From NCBI GenBank assembly GCA_905147135.1, contig LR990053.1, positions 9,188,501 through 9,252,500 on the forward strand: a stretch of 64,000 nucleotides of DNA. Reading direction: 5' to 3'. The translations under genes and the position numbers were made by a program. The DNA comes from Blastobasis lacticolella. Lineage: Eukaryota > Arthropoda > Insecta > Lepidoptera > Blastobasidae. Below are positions 35,601 through 44,902 of this stretch, piece after piece. The notes below the pieces were generated by a model. That model was not told where the DNA came from. It searched no databases and was given only the letters and a program-made list of their open reading frames with translations. How positions within the stretch are numbered: position 1 is the first letter of the stretch; every line of letters starts with the position of its first letter.

Positions 35601-38600
35601 AAACCTCACCAAGGCCACACTATCTTTCGACATTGCCGATCAAGGACCTTTCGGCCTTAACGACCTTCGAATACGCACCACACGATCTCTGTGGTCCACA
35701 TAAGCAATCTTTCGGGCTATGTCCGCGACCTTGACTCTCTCCTTGAAGTGGATTACACGGAACGAAGCAATCTCCACTTCGATCAAACTAAAATTCTTCG
35801 AATACTTAACATCGACACACCATAACCATAACACGATAATAGCTTGGTTAGTACCAGTAAGCGAATGCCACGCATGGACCATATACGCAAGAATGTAGGG
35901 CGGGCAAATTTTATGTTCTGTTTAAACTGGGTCCCACAACACCGAATATTCTATTTAAAGTTACACAAGAACAAATAAATCCCTGCGACTCGGGCGAGAA
36001 TTCGCCGGTTTGTCGGAAATATTTGTTACGGGACAGTTGTAGTATCTTTGTTCAAACTCGGCGACGCTATATCCCCAGCGCGACTACTGCACTGGAAAGT
36101 TCTAGGAGGGCCATAAATTTTACGATAAACATGTTAGCACAACGGTGCAGCGCAAAAGCGGATTTACTCTGAAACGTCCTTAAATCAACAGCGCGGTTGC
36201 AAGGTGAAGAAAGGGCGGTAAAGGTCTACTGCTTCGCAACATGTTCCGCGTATTAATGTCATCTCGTTTTCAACATCAAGTTGAACGGTGTACTTCAGCT
36301 GACCTCAATTGGACTGATAATGACAGCGTTTCAATAAAATGTCTCAAGCGAATTCACGTGTTTTCTCGCATGCCCATGCGAGAAAACACGTGAATACTGC
36401 AACTTGTATGATGTAGGTAAGTACATAGTAGAACTAGATCCATCGCCTTATGTAAAGGAAAGTTGTTACCAAGGTAGCAAAGTAGGTATTGGTTTGTTTT
36501 GAATTCGATATGCACGCCGTATGTAATCGCGTATTTAGCGCCGAACAATGTGCCTAGTACTACTGCTTGTGTGCAACAAAGGCAAAAAGCGTGATAGCAT
36601 CACCGTAAAGGTATTCACATTTTTTTATTAATTAGCTCCGATGTTTCGACGCCGAATTTCTGATTCTCTGTAATAGATTGTTTACCGTGATTAATGTCAT
36701 GATGCAAGAAGGCATACCGATAGCATTAATATACTAATATGTTTATAATAAAGCAGCTTTTCGCTTGCGGCCACGCCTGCATGGACTACTGTACCTATAT
36801 CTTGAGCTTGCGAGTGGAAGGGAATAAAATTATTGTCAATCCTGAGTTGCTCTATCTTTAAAATTACTGTCAATCATCAGTTGCTCTATCTTTATATAAC
36901 AAAATTGATGCAGTGGTGCTGTGAGAGCTTCAAAGTCACAGGACAGCCCAAGTTACTTTCGCATTTATTAGGCATTTTGCATTAATTTATTAGCAAGGAA
37001 GCAGTAGGGATTGCGAATGTTAATACCTATACCTACATAGAATGGAATTGAGTTAAGCAATTTAAATTTTAAGCACTTTGTGTTGTCACTTCATGATGGA
37101 ACTCCATTATTATGAATTAAATCACTTTTTGTACACTAGCTTCATCTTATTATACAAATTTGATTAAATTGCAACCGGTTTCGAATTACTCATCTTCAGG
37201 CAGTGGTGCTGTGAGAGCTTCAAAGACACAGGACAGACGTAGTTACTTTCGCATTTATTTGGCATTTGCCTGAATATGAGTACTTCGGAACCGGTTGCAA
37301 TTTATAAAATTAGTATAATAAAGTAGAACTAGTGTACAAAAAGTAATTTAATTTAGCAATTTAGTTCGGTAGACGTCTTTCACCTGTGGTATCGCCTGCG
37401 TGCAGTTCGGTTATTACGGAGTCCCGCGGGGACTATTATCATTAATTCTACGTTATCATCATCATCCTACCTTTTTACCCCCATAAGGGTAGCCCAACAT
37501 GTATCTAGGAGTCAAGCTATAAAAAGTTGAAAAAGGTTTGGGCTTAATGTTTTATGACCGGGCCCGGTTACCCGACCATCAGTGACCGATCTGATGTTCA
37601 GAGTGAGTTGAATCAGAGTGTTCAAATTGAATTCTCTAGGCAAGAGCTTTATTCTTTATAATAATGAAATGTTATATTGTGTTTACATCACATGGTTGAA
37701 TTGAAATAGGAAGGAAAACGAAGCATTAAATATCTACAAGTAAAATGGCGATCTTGGCGTTAATGTCCCAGTTGTGCTCTCGTGCACGAGGGCCCAGGGT
37801 TCGCCTTGACCATGATTCAGGATAAGGCAGATCAGGTAATTAAAGTGGAGCGACGCAAAAAATGAGTTGTTAGAAGTTTGTTTTGTATCTTAGTCTTTAC
37901 CGTACTACGCACCGTAGCTCCCGAACGGATGGACTGATTTCGATACAGTTTTTTTATTTGATAATCAGTTTATACATATGTCAGTGTTATTAAAATCGGT
38001 TCAGTACTTTGGAAAATATTTGAGTATATATTGAATTTGAGGGGTGTTCCGTCGGCTATCGGTTAACTTATGTTTCTTACTTGATAAAGATATTCCATAT
38101 TAAAACGTATTATTGAAAAACTACATAAACGTTTTAGATTTTTATTACCTGCCTTTTACATTTTACTTTACCATTATTGTAGGTAAGTACGTAAAGTAAA
38201 CTATATTTAGATCGTACGAATTGCAAAGAAAACTGCATAATAATTTTACCTTCGAAATCCATACGCGATTCCAACCACTCGATCGTAAAATCTAAACTTC
38301 TCTTTAGGATAAAGACTCGGATCCTCAGCTATAACTAATAGCTCATTCTTTCTTTGTAACTAACATTTAGTTACAACTACGGTCGGAGTCTTCATACAGT
38401 CTTATCACGATTCTGTCTGTGTGATTAGAATACAAAATGAAAGTTACACCGTTAGCGTGGTCTGCTCGACTCCCTTAGCTTCTGATAGTAGTTGCATGGC
38501 TACTCTCGCATTCAAAGTCACTGAGTCACAAGCGTCGAAAGTTCGCGTGTTAAATAAACATAACTTATCTGACGAACTCTAACTATTTCAAATTATAGAA

Positions 38601-41600
38601 AATATTAGTTAACAGGCAACAAGAATATCTTTCTTTACCTATTATATTGTATCGTAATGGAATGTGATTCATACTCATACCATGCTAAATTATGGACAAT
38701 TTGTTAATGCAGGCTCAGTAACGAAAGATTAAACAATTATTCTTTCAAATAATAGCCATAACCACCTATATATTATTATTATATAGGTATGAAGTTGTGC
38801 ATTAATGCTCTACTTCAGTGTTTCCCAAAATTTATTACGCCTTGGCCCGGTTATTTTGAAGTTTCCCGTGACCCTTCAAAATAATTACCCTTTGCAGCCC
38901 GTCTGATGGTATGCAGTTACTACAGCCTAATGACGTTTGCTATACCAGGGGTAGGTTCAGGTTATTGGGCTCTTTTATGCAATACCACTCCCGTGTTGCC
39001 AACCCTGTATAAACTTTTTCACCCCGTCCTTGAAGAACTCTATGTTGTAGTCTTCAGGGAGCTCATTCCACAACCTTAGTGTTAGTGGGAGAACTTTCTT
39101 TTGGAACCGCAAAGTTCCAAGGTCATAAGGACCAAGCTGGTATGTTAGTGCTTTTGCGGTCCGGTTATTTTTTTTCGCGGCCCGCTGCCTGGTCGCATCC
39201 TACCAAAAGGCTCGTCTGGCCTATGGTCCATAGGCTGCTGTGACTGCTTACCATCAGGCAGGACGTAAGCTTGTTTGCCACCTTAGCGGTATAAAAAAAT
39301 GGAAAACGCTGTTCTACTTGGTTTTATTAGTAAAGTTCAAGTTAGGTTTTGGCTCTATACAAGTCCTAACAATTATGAAATACATTTAATAAGTTATGCA
39401 AGTTCATAACGAGCTGAATGACCTTGAACTTGTTGGGAATTACAAGTCACACACCTATCTCACTAGAATATAGATGAATAAAGAAAATGCATGCGTTAAG
39501 ACTATTATAAACCAAAACACGTAGATACACGAACTAGCTAACATAACAAAGTTTTTTTTAGATTGTGAGATCTAACTTCTTTATTTTCCTTTGGGGATAT
39601 GTTGCCGCCGATAAACCAGAGACGACAGACCACACAATAGGTGAGTTATTATCTAAATACGGCCGTTTGCAGCGAAGTGTGTGAAAGTTGGACGTCCAGA
39701 TTGGGCTCCCTACACGCGCCAGTCGCTACGGCCCCATGGCCGAAATCATATTTAAACATAAATGGTATTTCATTAGCTTTCCAATAGAGCTAGTTTCACT
39801 GATATTAAATATGTTTACCTGTGTTATATTTCACTTTGAAATCCAAAGGTTTAAAAAAAAATGTTATGTACCAAGTATTAATTGATTGTGTCTCTGCAAT
39901 CCAACGAATAAGCAGTTTCCTCTATTATCACTAAGATCTAATATGATGAAATACTTACAACTCAGCTTGGTCACTGGAGAGTCCACTATCTGAACAGGAG
40001 CTACTGGTACTGACTCCCTCAGTCTGTTGGGACTCCGCCTCAGGGCAAAGGAAATCAGGTATGGCCTCCTCTAAGAAATTTAACGACCCCTGCTCCAATG
40101 AGAATATATTCTCAAAGAGGTCATCGGCCGCTGGCCACGGATCCGACTGAAACAAATCGATATATTTATCATAACATATTGTATCTTACAACTGAACGTA
40201 ACAGGTAATGGGCAGACATTTTGTTTCAATTCTGTGATCTCCAACCTATGTACCACCAAGTGTTAGATGTTATTACGGCAAGACTCCATTTGCGGAGAGG
40301 TCCTTATCTGTTGTTAGAGATGATAACAGTACTAGACAACAACAGAATAATATTGATTAAATATACAGTTCGGGCAAATCATTCTTCTATTGTCTTTCCA
40401 TTGTTATCTATTATGATAGTACTAAGATAGAAAGCGCTAGGAATTTAAGCATACCTATCTGAAACAAATGATTATTTAGTTCAACCTTTTGTATTATAAT
40501 TTATGATGACATACAATACAAAATTGCAAACTAAGGTAGACTGATGCAATTTGCATTTTCAAGTTGTGCAATTAATTATTTTTACTTAATTGACAGATTA
40601 TTAGATATCATTATCTCTCACAATAATATATTTGTGTATTTCGTATTAGTTAAGAAAAATAGTAATTCACAGTAGAATGGAATATAATATTTATCCATCC
40701 TTTGATAAACAACACCAAAGTTTTGTTGTTACAATTGTAAAAAGAACAGGAAAATGATTATATCTATTGTAATCTGAAAGTACTCTCAAGGTGCTTTTCT
40801 CCTATCATGTCACCCGTTACTTTCATTTCATTACAACTTCATGTGAAACTTACAAAGAGAAAGGTAGAAACTGAAATAAATTTTATTTAAAGAGAATGTT
40901 GTGAGCTATTTATAGTATGAAATGTTATTTATCAAACGTTACATACTTAGTAAATGCAATATTATTTAAGACATTGCCTTAAAGTTCTTATTAAATCATG
41001 TACCTAACTATAACGCAGTGATAAAATTTGGTAACCAGATTCAAATTGGATCTAAATATTAGACAAATTTAAGAAAAATACTGTTGTTGAAATAGTAACA
41101 AAACACAAATATACACATCAGTATCACTAGCAAAGAAGAGTAAATTACCTCAAACAAAGACATAAGGTCTATTTTTTTATCCATTTTGGAACGTCAGGTT
41201 TGCTCAGAAGTTACAACATCGAAATGTTTATTAAACTAGAACATTTATGAATCACTTTCAATATATTAATAGTCACTGATAACCGTTGAGAGTTTTGGGA
41301 CACTTTTACAAACATTCACTGTGAGAAACCAGTCTTGTTTGGGTTGGAAATGTATTCACCGGTGGAAAAATTAGATGGCATATGGCAGTGATAGCGACCG
41401 CATGGTGCCTAGCTGGCAGTATCCTATGAGAAGGCACAATGTTTACGTCGAGCGCGCACCGCCGCACTGTCGCACTGAATATCGCGCACCTGCCGAACTA
41501 TGTCAGCAATAAACTCGTTAGGGATAACTGAGGAATTTACTATGTAATTCACTAATTAGATCAGAGAACGCCGGGTGATCGTAAGCGAAGCGGCCAGCGA

Positions 41601-41974
41601 GCCACGTACCGAAAACGAAATGAACGGATAACGGTAAAAGTGGGAGCGTAACCACGAAAGCCGTTCTACGAGGTCCATTCCGCGGCGATCACTATTACTT
41701 GAGCGGGCGCCGACCTGACCACTCGTTGAGTTTGATCTCTTACATTGTATTTAGGTTAGATTACTCGTTCGCGGCCTCTATATGTCCGCAGTGATATGTT
41801 ATCTGGTTGATAGAAAGTGACATTCCTAATAAGAGAAATATTGGTGCTTACCACTAAACTTTCCGTTTGGAAACTATCCATTTTGTCAAGCTTCACGTTC
41901 ACAGTGCCTAGGTCCTGGTCATTGCGTAAATACGCTAAGATCCTGTTCATATCATCCTCGTATTCATGACTCAT
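23330..41974 (-). CDS. CREB3/CREB-H (Luman)-type membrane-bound bZIP transcription factor (whole gene)
   Basis: Nine coding exons: 41974-41852, 40146-39959, 35228-35035, 31380-30940, 28286-28019, 27395-27296, 26400-26211, 24286-24093 and 23620-23330. All have GT-AG borders and phases that join without a frame break (1,989 nt, 662 aa). Order of parts: acidic N-terminus (about 42-100); basic, Gln/Pro-rich segment (170-315); [17 protein letters not shown] and the CREB3-specific block [15 protein letters not shown] (about 342-381); bZIP basic motif NKISAQDSR; zipper positions at 402, 409 (Cys), 416, 423, 430, 437; one membrane span about 455-472; site-1-protease-like RTLL at 492-495; luminal tail with one N-I-T sequon at 646. 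Family knowledge: such proteins sit in the ER membrane and are released by Golgi proteases to act in the nucleus. The zipper and membrane region resemble CREB3L3/Luman more than fly CrebA (recalled comparison, not searched). Confidence 0.93.
24093..24286 (-). CDS. CREB3-like exon 8 (luminal tail)
   Basis: Acceptor CTTCCAG; reads [20 protein letters not shown] onward to [14 protein letters not shown], with donor AAG|GTACTG. An open frame continues past the donor for about 40 codons, but the in-phase join to exon 9 and the better donor favour splicing here. Confidence 0.88.
24417..24506 (-). repeat. RTE LINE 3' end fragment, minus strand
   Basis: In reverse complement it reads GCGGACCCTTGCAGAGGCCG then GGAATAAGCGCTAGGACGATGATGA, matching the 3' end of the RTE copies at 20,673 and 50,814. 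Confidence 0.75.
25795..25955 (+). repeat. SINE body fragment (family B)
   Basis: Shows TGGTCAGGTTCCCCTGGCAG, a TCCACTGTAATAATCTGAT block, TCATGGTTAAGACAGACCCT and ...ACACCAAGATGAT. It lies inside a CREB3-like intron in the opposite orientation to the gene. Confidence 0.75.
26211..26400 (-). CDS. CREB3-like exon 7 (transmembrane span and S1P-like site)
   Basis: Reads [16 protein letters not shown], then the span [19 protein letters not shown], then [20 protein letters not shown] and [12 protein letters not shown] fits the R-x-x-L site-1-protease consensus about 20 residues past the membrane, and Pro residues at the membrane edge are usual for site-2 cleavage. Donor is GCCA|GTGAGT. Confidence 0.94.
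27296..27395 (-). CDS. CREB3-like exon 6 (leucine zipper)
   Basis: 33 codons plus one base: [19 protein letters not shown] then [14 protein letters not shown]. Zipper leucines fall every seven residues, with Cys at one position. Acceptor CGTAACAG; donor CAG|GTAATT. Confidence 0.95.
27820..27893 (+). repeat. Short LINE C-terminal remnant
   Basis: Encodes [19 protein letters not shown], close to the W-R-x-x-x-E-x-Y-V-Q-Q-W motif at the end of RTE-like LINE proteins. Very short, so tentative. Confidence 0.45.
28019..28286 (-). CDS. CREB3-like exon 5 (phosphodegron-like motif, ATB and bZIP basic region)
   Basis: After acceptor CTTTCAG it reads [15 protein letters not shown], then [51 protein letters not shown] and LEDR. 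The N-x-x-[AS]-A-x-x-S-R signature of bZIP DNA contact is intact, and the block just before it is the hallmark that separates CREB3 proteins from other bZIPs. DSGSDHS has the DSGxxxS form bound by beta-TrCP when phosphorylated. Confidence 0.96.
28287..30939 (-). other. CREB3-like intron 4
   Basis: No coding exon seen. Contains an imperfect hairpin (28,865-28,912) and a 40-bp segment near 29,029 (GGGGCTAGATGGCGCTGTGT) also found inside the hAT at 12,760. About 29,165-29,230 has the 'CTATTGAACGGATTTTCATG' motif common in lepidopteran repeats. The remainder is unassigned. Confidence 0.6.
28865..28912. repeat. 13-bp-arm inverted repeat (hairpin)
   Basis: TGGAGAAATTTGT and its perfect complement ACAAATTTCTCCA are separated by 22 nt, with further weak pairing outside. 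It could be a MITE remnant or a transcribed hairpin; nothing here decides. Confidence 0.55.
30940..31380 (-). CDS. CREB3-like exon 4 (basic, Gln/Pro/Val-rich)
   Basis: 146 complete codons starting with a basic cluster [10 protein letters not shown] that could serve as a nuclear signal. A repetitive stretch of short Val/Lys/Pro/Gln motifs follows ([20 protein letters not shown]), then [20 protein letters not shown]. It ends NNC before donor G|GTAAGT. No domain is recognised, so this linker is probably lineage-specific. Confidence 0.9.
32004..32276. mobile_element. MITE carrying two CRE palindromes
   Basis: Ends TAGGGATGATAGCTG and CAGTCATCATCCCTA are imperfect inverted repeats. Further in, GAGTCCGTTAGGTAGATTA pairs with TAATCTACCTGACGGACT. 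The centre holds TGACGTCA at 32,109-32,116 and 32,144-32,151. At 273 bp it has no coding capacity, and I found no clear target duplication. Confidence 0.75.
34699..34782. repeat. 42-bp tandem duplication
   Basis: Two adjacent 42-bp copies beginning GATGTGACACTAAACATGT and GATGTGACACTTAACATGT, differing at two positions, and followed by a partial third (GATGT). Confidence 0.9.
35035..35228 (-). CDS. CREB3-like exon 3
   Basis: Completes the split Phe codon and reads [20 protein letters not shown] and on to [10 protein letters not shown], then donor G|GTGAGT. Acidic and without a named domain. The acceptor TTGCAG lies about 35 nt from a family C SINE-like repeat on the intron side. Confidence 0.9.
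35264..35418 (+). repeat. SINE-like repeat (family C) beside exon 3
   Basis: Shows GGCAGACAAGCAGGAATGCG, CGCCTATGGACATCAACAAC, CAATGCGTTG and CTTGAACGATCCCATGTCAT. Its start is about 35 nt from the exon 3 acceptor on the intron side, in antisense orientation to the gene. Confidence 0.8.
36352..36395. repeat. Near-perfect palindrome, 21-bp arms, 2-nt loop
   Basis: Left arm 36,352-36,372 (ATTCACGTGTTTTCTCGCAT plus G) is exactly complementary to the right arm 36,375-36,395, with only CC between. Each arm carries the E-box CACGTG. The flanks do not continue the symmetry. Confidence 0.95.
36911..37356. repeat. Compound direct and inverted repeat
   Basis: A roughly 65-bp segment (GCAGTGGTGCTGTGAGAGCT ... 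TTACTTTCGCATTTATT) occurs at 36,911 and again at 37,200. Between and after these lie a minus copy (37,074-37,215) and a plus copy (37,265-37,356) of the repeat first seen at 780-950. Confidence 0.75.
37739..37860 (-). repeat. SINE body fragment (family B)
   Basis: Reverse complement of the family B module (CATCTTGGCGTT-like start, GTTCGCCTTGACCATGATTC). Confidence 0.75.
38975..39109 (-). pseudogene. LINE protein C-terminal fragment
   Basis: An unbroken 44-codon minus-strand frame to a stop: [20 protein letters not shown] then [16 protein letters not shown]. The 'L-P-x-T-x-R-x-W-N-x-L-P' pattern is usual after the reverse transcriptase of CR1/Jockey-like LINEs. No upstream RT remains. Confidence 0.65.
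39218..39297 (+). repeat. LINE/SINE 3' tail, TGACTGCTTACCATCAGGCA family
   Basis: Same tail as 1,900-1,996, ending in GGTATAAAAAAAT. Confidence 0.7.
39959..40146 (-). CDS. CREB3-like exon 2 (acidic activation region)
   Basis: 62 codons plus two bases after acceptor TTTCAG, starting [20 protein letters not shown] and ending in a serine cluster ([17 protein letters not shown]). The acidic-hydrophobic mix is typical of activation domains. Donor is GAGTT|GTAAGT. Confidence 0.9.
40147..41148 (-). other. CREB3-like intron 1, proximal part
   Basis: AT-rich. A decayed family A-like stretch lies near 40,236-40,310 (GTGATCTCCAACC, then GGCAAGACTCCATTTGCGGAG). No exon seen. Confidence 0.6.
41149..41184 (-). 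CDS. CREB3-like exon 1b (alternative start)
   Basis: A 12-codon first exon [12 protein letters not shown] ending at donor GAG|GTAATT, also phase 0 into exon 2. An in-frame TGA lies three codons upstream of its ATG, so it cannot be an internal exon of the 1a form and must be an alternative first exon if used. Its hydrophobic-acidic pattern (IDLMSLFE) continues smoothly into exon 2 ([15 protein letters not shown]). I recall a similar Leu/Phe-Asp pattern at the start of vertebrate CREB3L3. This form would be 633 aa. Confidence 0.6.
41852..41974 (-). CDS. CREB3-like exon 1a (start codon)
   Basis: 41 codons from ATG at 41,974: [20 protein letters not shown] and on to ...DSFQTESLV, then donor GTG|GTAAGC. 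Phase 0 joins exon 2. It is a highly charged N-terminus with no signal peptide, as expected for a type II protein whose N-terminus is cytosolic. It is one of two possible first exons. Confidence 0.7.
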
Positions 41975-42169
41975 TTTTGCTATCAGTGAAAATCCACGCA
42001 GAGGTCATTATAAAAAGTTACAAAAACACTACACTCCACGTTACATTTGCATCGTAAATAGCCGGTACTATTTACTTTTATCAATAATGTCGCATTATTA
42101 CGAATAATTTTAGTTTACAAAATAAAATAGAGACATGACATTTCAGGACAACTTCCAACGTGGAAATAA

Positions 42170-42177
42170 TGACGTCA
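42170..42177. promoter_or_regulatory. Perfect CRE (TGACGTCA) upstream of the CREB3-like gene
   Basis: The palindromic cAMP response element lies 196 bp upstream of the exon 1a ATG. A CCACG core (minus strand) lies 6-11 bp away, toward the gene, and a CCAAT box (minus strand) near 42,204. CREB3-family proteins bind CRE-type sites, so autoregulation is possible; the spacing is not that of a standard ERSE. Confidence 0.6.
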
Positions 42178-42769
42178 CGAAAATAGGCCACTTTGCGCAA
42201 TATGATTGGTAGAAATTTGGACTATACTGCTGCCATCTGTATCTATAACTCGGAACTACGTTGCAAAAGCGGCACGTTCCGTTACATGCATTCTAACAAG
42301 ACTCGAAAAAGTCATTTTGTTCTAAGAAGGCCAAAAGAAGTCTTAAGCGTTGAATTAACACAAAAATTATAATGAAATAATAATAATTAACGGTTATTTA
42401 ATTTAAGATGGAAGAGGCTAGGAATGATAGCGACAGTAATTCATGTGTTCGGGCAATGTAGCGGTAGACGCGGGTAATTTGAACATGTGACCATGGAACT
42501 TATTATTATAGGTATCTTAAATATTGTAATTAGGTACGTACTGACGCCGATAACTGTCTGTATGATAGACCGTCTTGTTTTTCTATAAATCTTCCGTGAA
42601 AAATTATCTCACTGATTGCTAATAGCTCAGCAAAACCCGTGCTAAGGTAAGATATCGAATAGGTACTACATAACAGACTTTTAGATTATGTAGCGATTAG
42701 CGATCCGCCCCGGCTTCGCATGGGTTTTCTCGGAGTTTCTCTACTATAAGTACCTAACATCCTTTTTAA

Positions 42770-43024
42770 CATGGCCGTGTGGTGTCCGGCAGAGTAGAAT
42801 AGCACCAACCCCTTACACTCATGGGTACATGGCGACTTATGTTTTCGAGGCAAAAGATCAAGAGTCTCCGTAGTGTGGAAAATGGGCAGCAGCATTTTCC
42901 ATTTTTATATTTAAACACTGCGATCTCCAACCCGCCTGCCAAGCGTGGAGATTATGGCAATAACCTCCCCTTTCGTGGAAGAGGCCCTAAGTCCTGCAGT
43001 GGACTGTTACGGGCTGTGTTGATG
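42770..43024 (+). mobile_element. SINE (family A) with 11-bp target duplication
   Basis: Starts near GGCCGTGTGGTGTCCGGC and ends GTGTTGATG. Flanked by ATCCTTTTTAA at 42,759-42,769 and 43,025-43,035. Confidence 0.9.
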
Positions 43025-43066
43025 ATCCTTTTTAAATTAAATTTTAACTTTTCGGTTTAAATTAAA

Positions 43067-43104
43067 TTAATTGGCTCTCGGGAGATTTTCCGAGAGCCAA
43101 TTAA
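43067..43104. repeat. 15-bp-arm perfect hairpin
   Basis: TTAATTGGCTCTCGG and CCGAGAGCCAATTAA are perfect complements around an 8-nt loop. It lies just after the SINE. Function unknown. Confidence 0.9.
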
Positions 43105-44790
43105 ACAGAAAAGATAGTTCTAATAATTGTAATAGATGGCGTTGATTCGATACGATTCTCAATAATGTATCAAAACGAGACCGTTAGGTGTATAAAAATA
43201 TACATCTAAATGTTTTGCGATTTCTACTCAGAAAAGGTACTAAAACTAAGTATCTGTTCACGAAACAAGTAACTTCAGTTACCAAATTCAATACTAGAGA
43301 AGCCTAAGTAGCGCCGTCTAGTGAGAAACGCCGAACTACACTTTTTACTTATTTTAATAGCTGTCTGAAACTCATCTTTCAAAATCCGCTGCGTGAAAGG
43401 TTTTCACGATTCAAGACGGCGGAAGGTCTGTTGTCAAAATTCTGTCATGCTATTGGACAGAAACAACTGCTGAAAGATTACGAATCTATTAAAGACAATG
43501 ACAGGGCTTTATTGTGAGAGCAAATAAAACCTTACATAGTAGTAATGCCATCTTGTGGATTTTGGAATCGTGAAAACTCTTATCGACAGACAAACAGACG
43601 TGGAAAACGTATTCATTATATAGGTACTATAATCATATGTAAAGGAAGGACACTTTTGTTTCGGGTTTGTAGTTAGGTATTTACCTATTTATTACTTACC
43701 TTAGTTTTTTTACTGTGCTTATAGAAACCTTGGAGTTACATAAAACCGAAACTTTGGGAGAATAGAGTAGGAAGATAAAATTATAAAGGAAAAAAGTACT
43801 ACGTAGGTAGGTAAAGGCAGGTACTTAAATAATTGTTGTCATACCTACAGAAAATGCCTCAATCTTTGTAGGTAGCAAACGTCCGGCGGGCAAAGCAGGG
43901 CACTAACTATAACATACAAATTGTAGCAGAAATAGTGGTTGAATTTTTGTCGAAAGCGCACTCTGAAAGGCCTTTGTGCTCTTTGTGTCCCATAATAATA
44001 TGGTCCATTAGGAGCCTGATGAAAGGGAGCAGTGTGTTATCAAAGTGAGACGCGCAGGGCGGTATTCAGTGGCTAGGGTAGGTATGTAGTAACCCCGGTC
44101 GATACCGCCTACCACCGGAATAGAACTAGGTACTCTTTTGGCAGCACTTGCGCGATAAATTCATAGAAGCAAGTAAATATACTACCAAAATAGATTTCGA
44201 TGAGATTTAGATTTATTTACTATCTCATTTTACAGTCTATCTATAAGAAAATTTAGAAAATATATTTTACTAACACGGACTCGGTATATATATTCTGTTG
44301 AAAAAAAAAAACCAACAATCCCCACTGGTGGGGATTTCTGAAATAATTCATATTAACGTACCTATTTACCCAAGTCATTTACTGAAGTCATGTCCTAAAT
44401 GAATAATTGACAGTAGCAAGGAGAAAACGGTGTGTCGACTTTCCCGGATTTTCCCCTTCCTAAATACCTTTCCATCGACACTTAATACATTACCAAAAAA
44501 GAGAGATTATAGGTGTTCTGTTAACCTAGATGTTACAACAATGAATTCGGGTAGGTTTACTCTAACTACGGCTCTGTATTCCATACAATATGCAGGAAAA
44601 GTAGAGTAGACTACTTGTCTGAGCGGTCAGGTAATATTTTATACGAGTCTGTATCTTTTTCACAAGTAGGTAAGTAGCTACGATTACCTAACTACCCACA
44701 TTAGGCAATGGACACCCACCCCTATATTAAAGTTTTACGGTGCTACTATAATGGCAGTGGAGTGGTCGGTCATATTTGCCGTAGGTAGAT
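43105..44790. other. Intergenic, nothing recognised
   Basis: AT-rich without coding frames or repeats I can name; many TAGGTA motifs. A GGGGATTTC/CCCCACTGG-type short inverted motif lies near 44,320. Confidence 0.6.
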
Positions 44791-44902
44791 CCTTTTTTTT
44801 ATGCTAGGTAAACAGCAGACAAACAGGCAAGCGGGCCATCTAATGGAAAGTTGCTGATGTTGATGTCTATAGGCGGTAGTCAGCACACTACCGCCTATAG
44901 AC

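Larger units (their letters stand above)
35419..39958 (-). other. CREB3-like intron 2
   Basis: Noncoding and repeat-bearing. Contains the 44-bp palindrome, a compound repeat (36,911-37,356), SINE family B (37,739-37,860), a LINE C-terminal fragment (38,975-39,109) and a LINE tail (39,218-39,297). About 35,640-35,880 is an 80-codon minus frame ([20 protein letters not shown] region) that I do not recognise; it may be TE debris. Confidence 0.6.

Noticed and set aside
35640..35882. 80-codon minus frame with [20 protein letters not shown]
   Set aside because: It lies in a CREB3-like intron, lacks splice context and I do not recognise the family. Left as possible TE debris.
42158..42208. ER-stress response element (CCAAT-N9-CCACG)
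   Set aside because: Both halves occur on the minus strand, but about 39 bp apart instead of 9, so it is not a standard ERSE.
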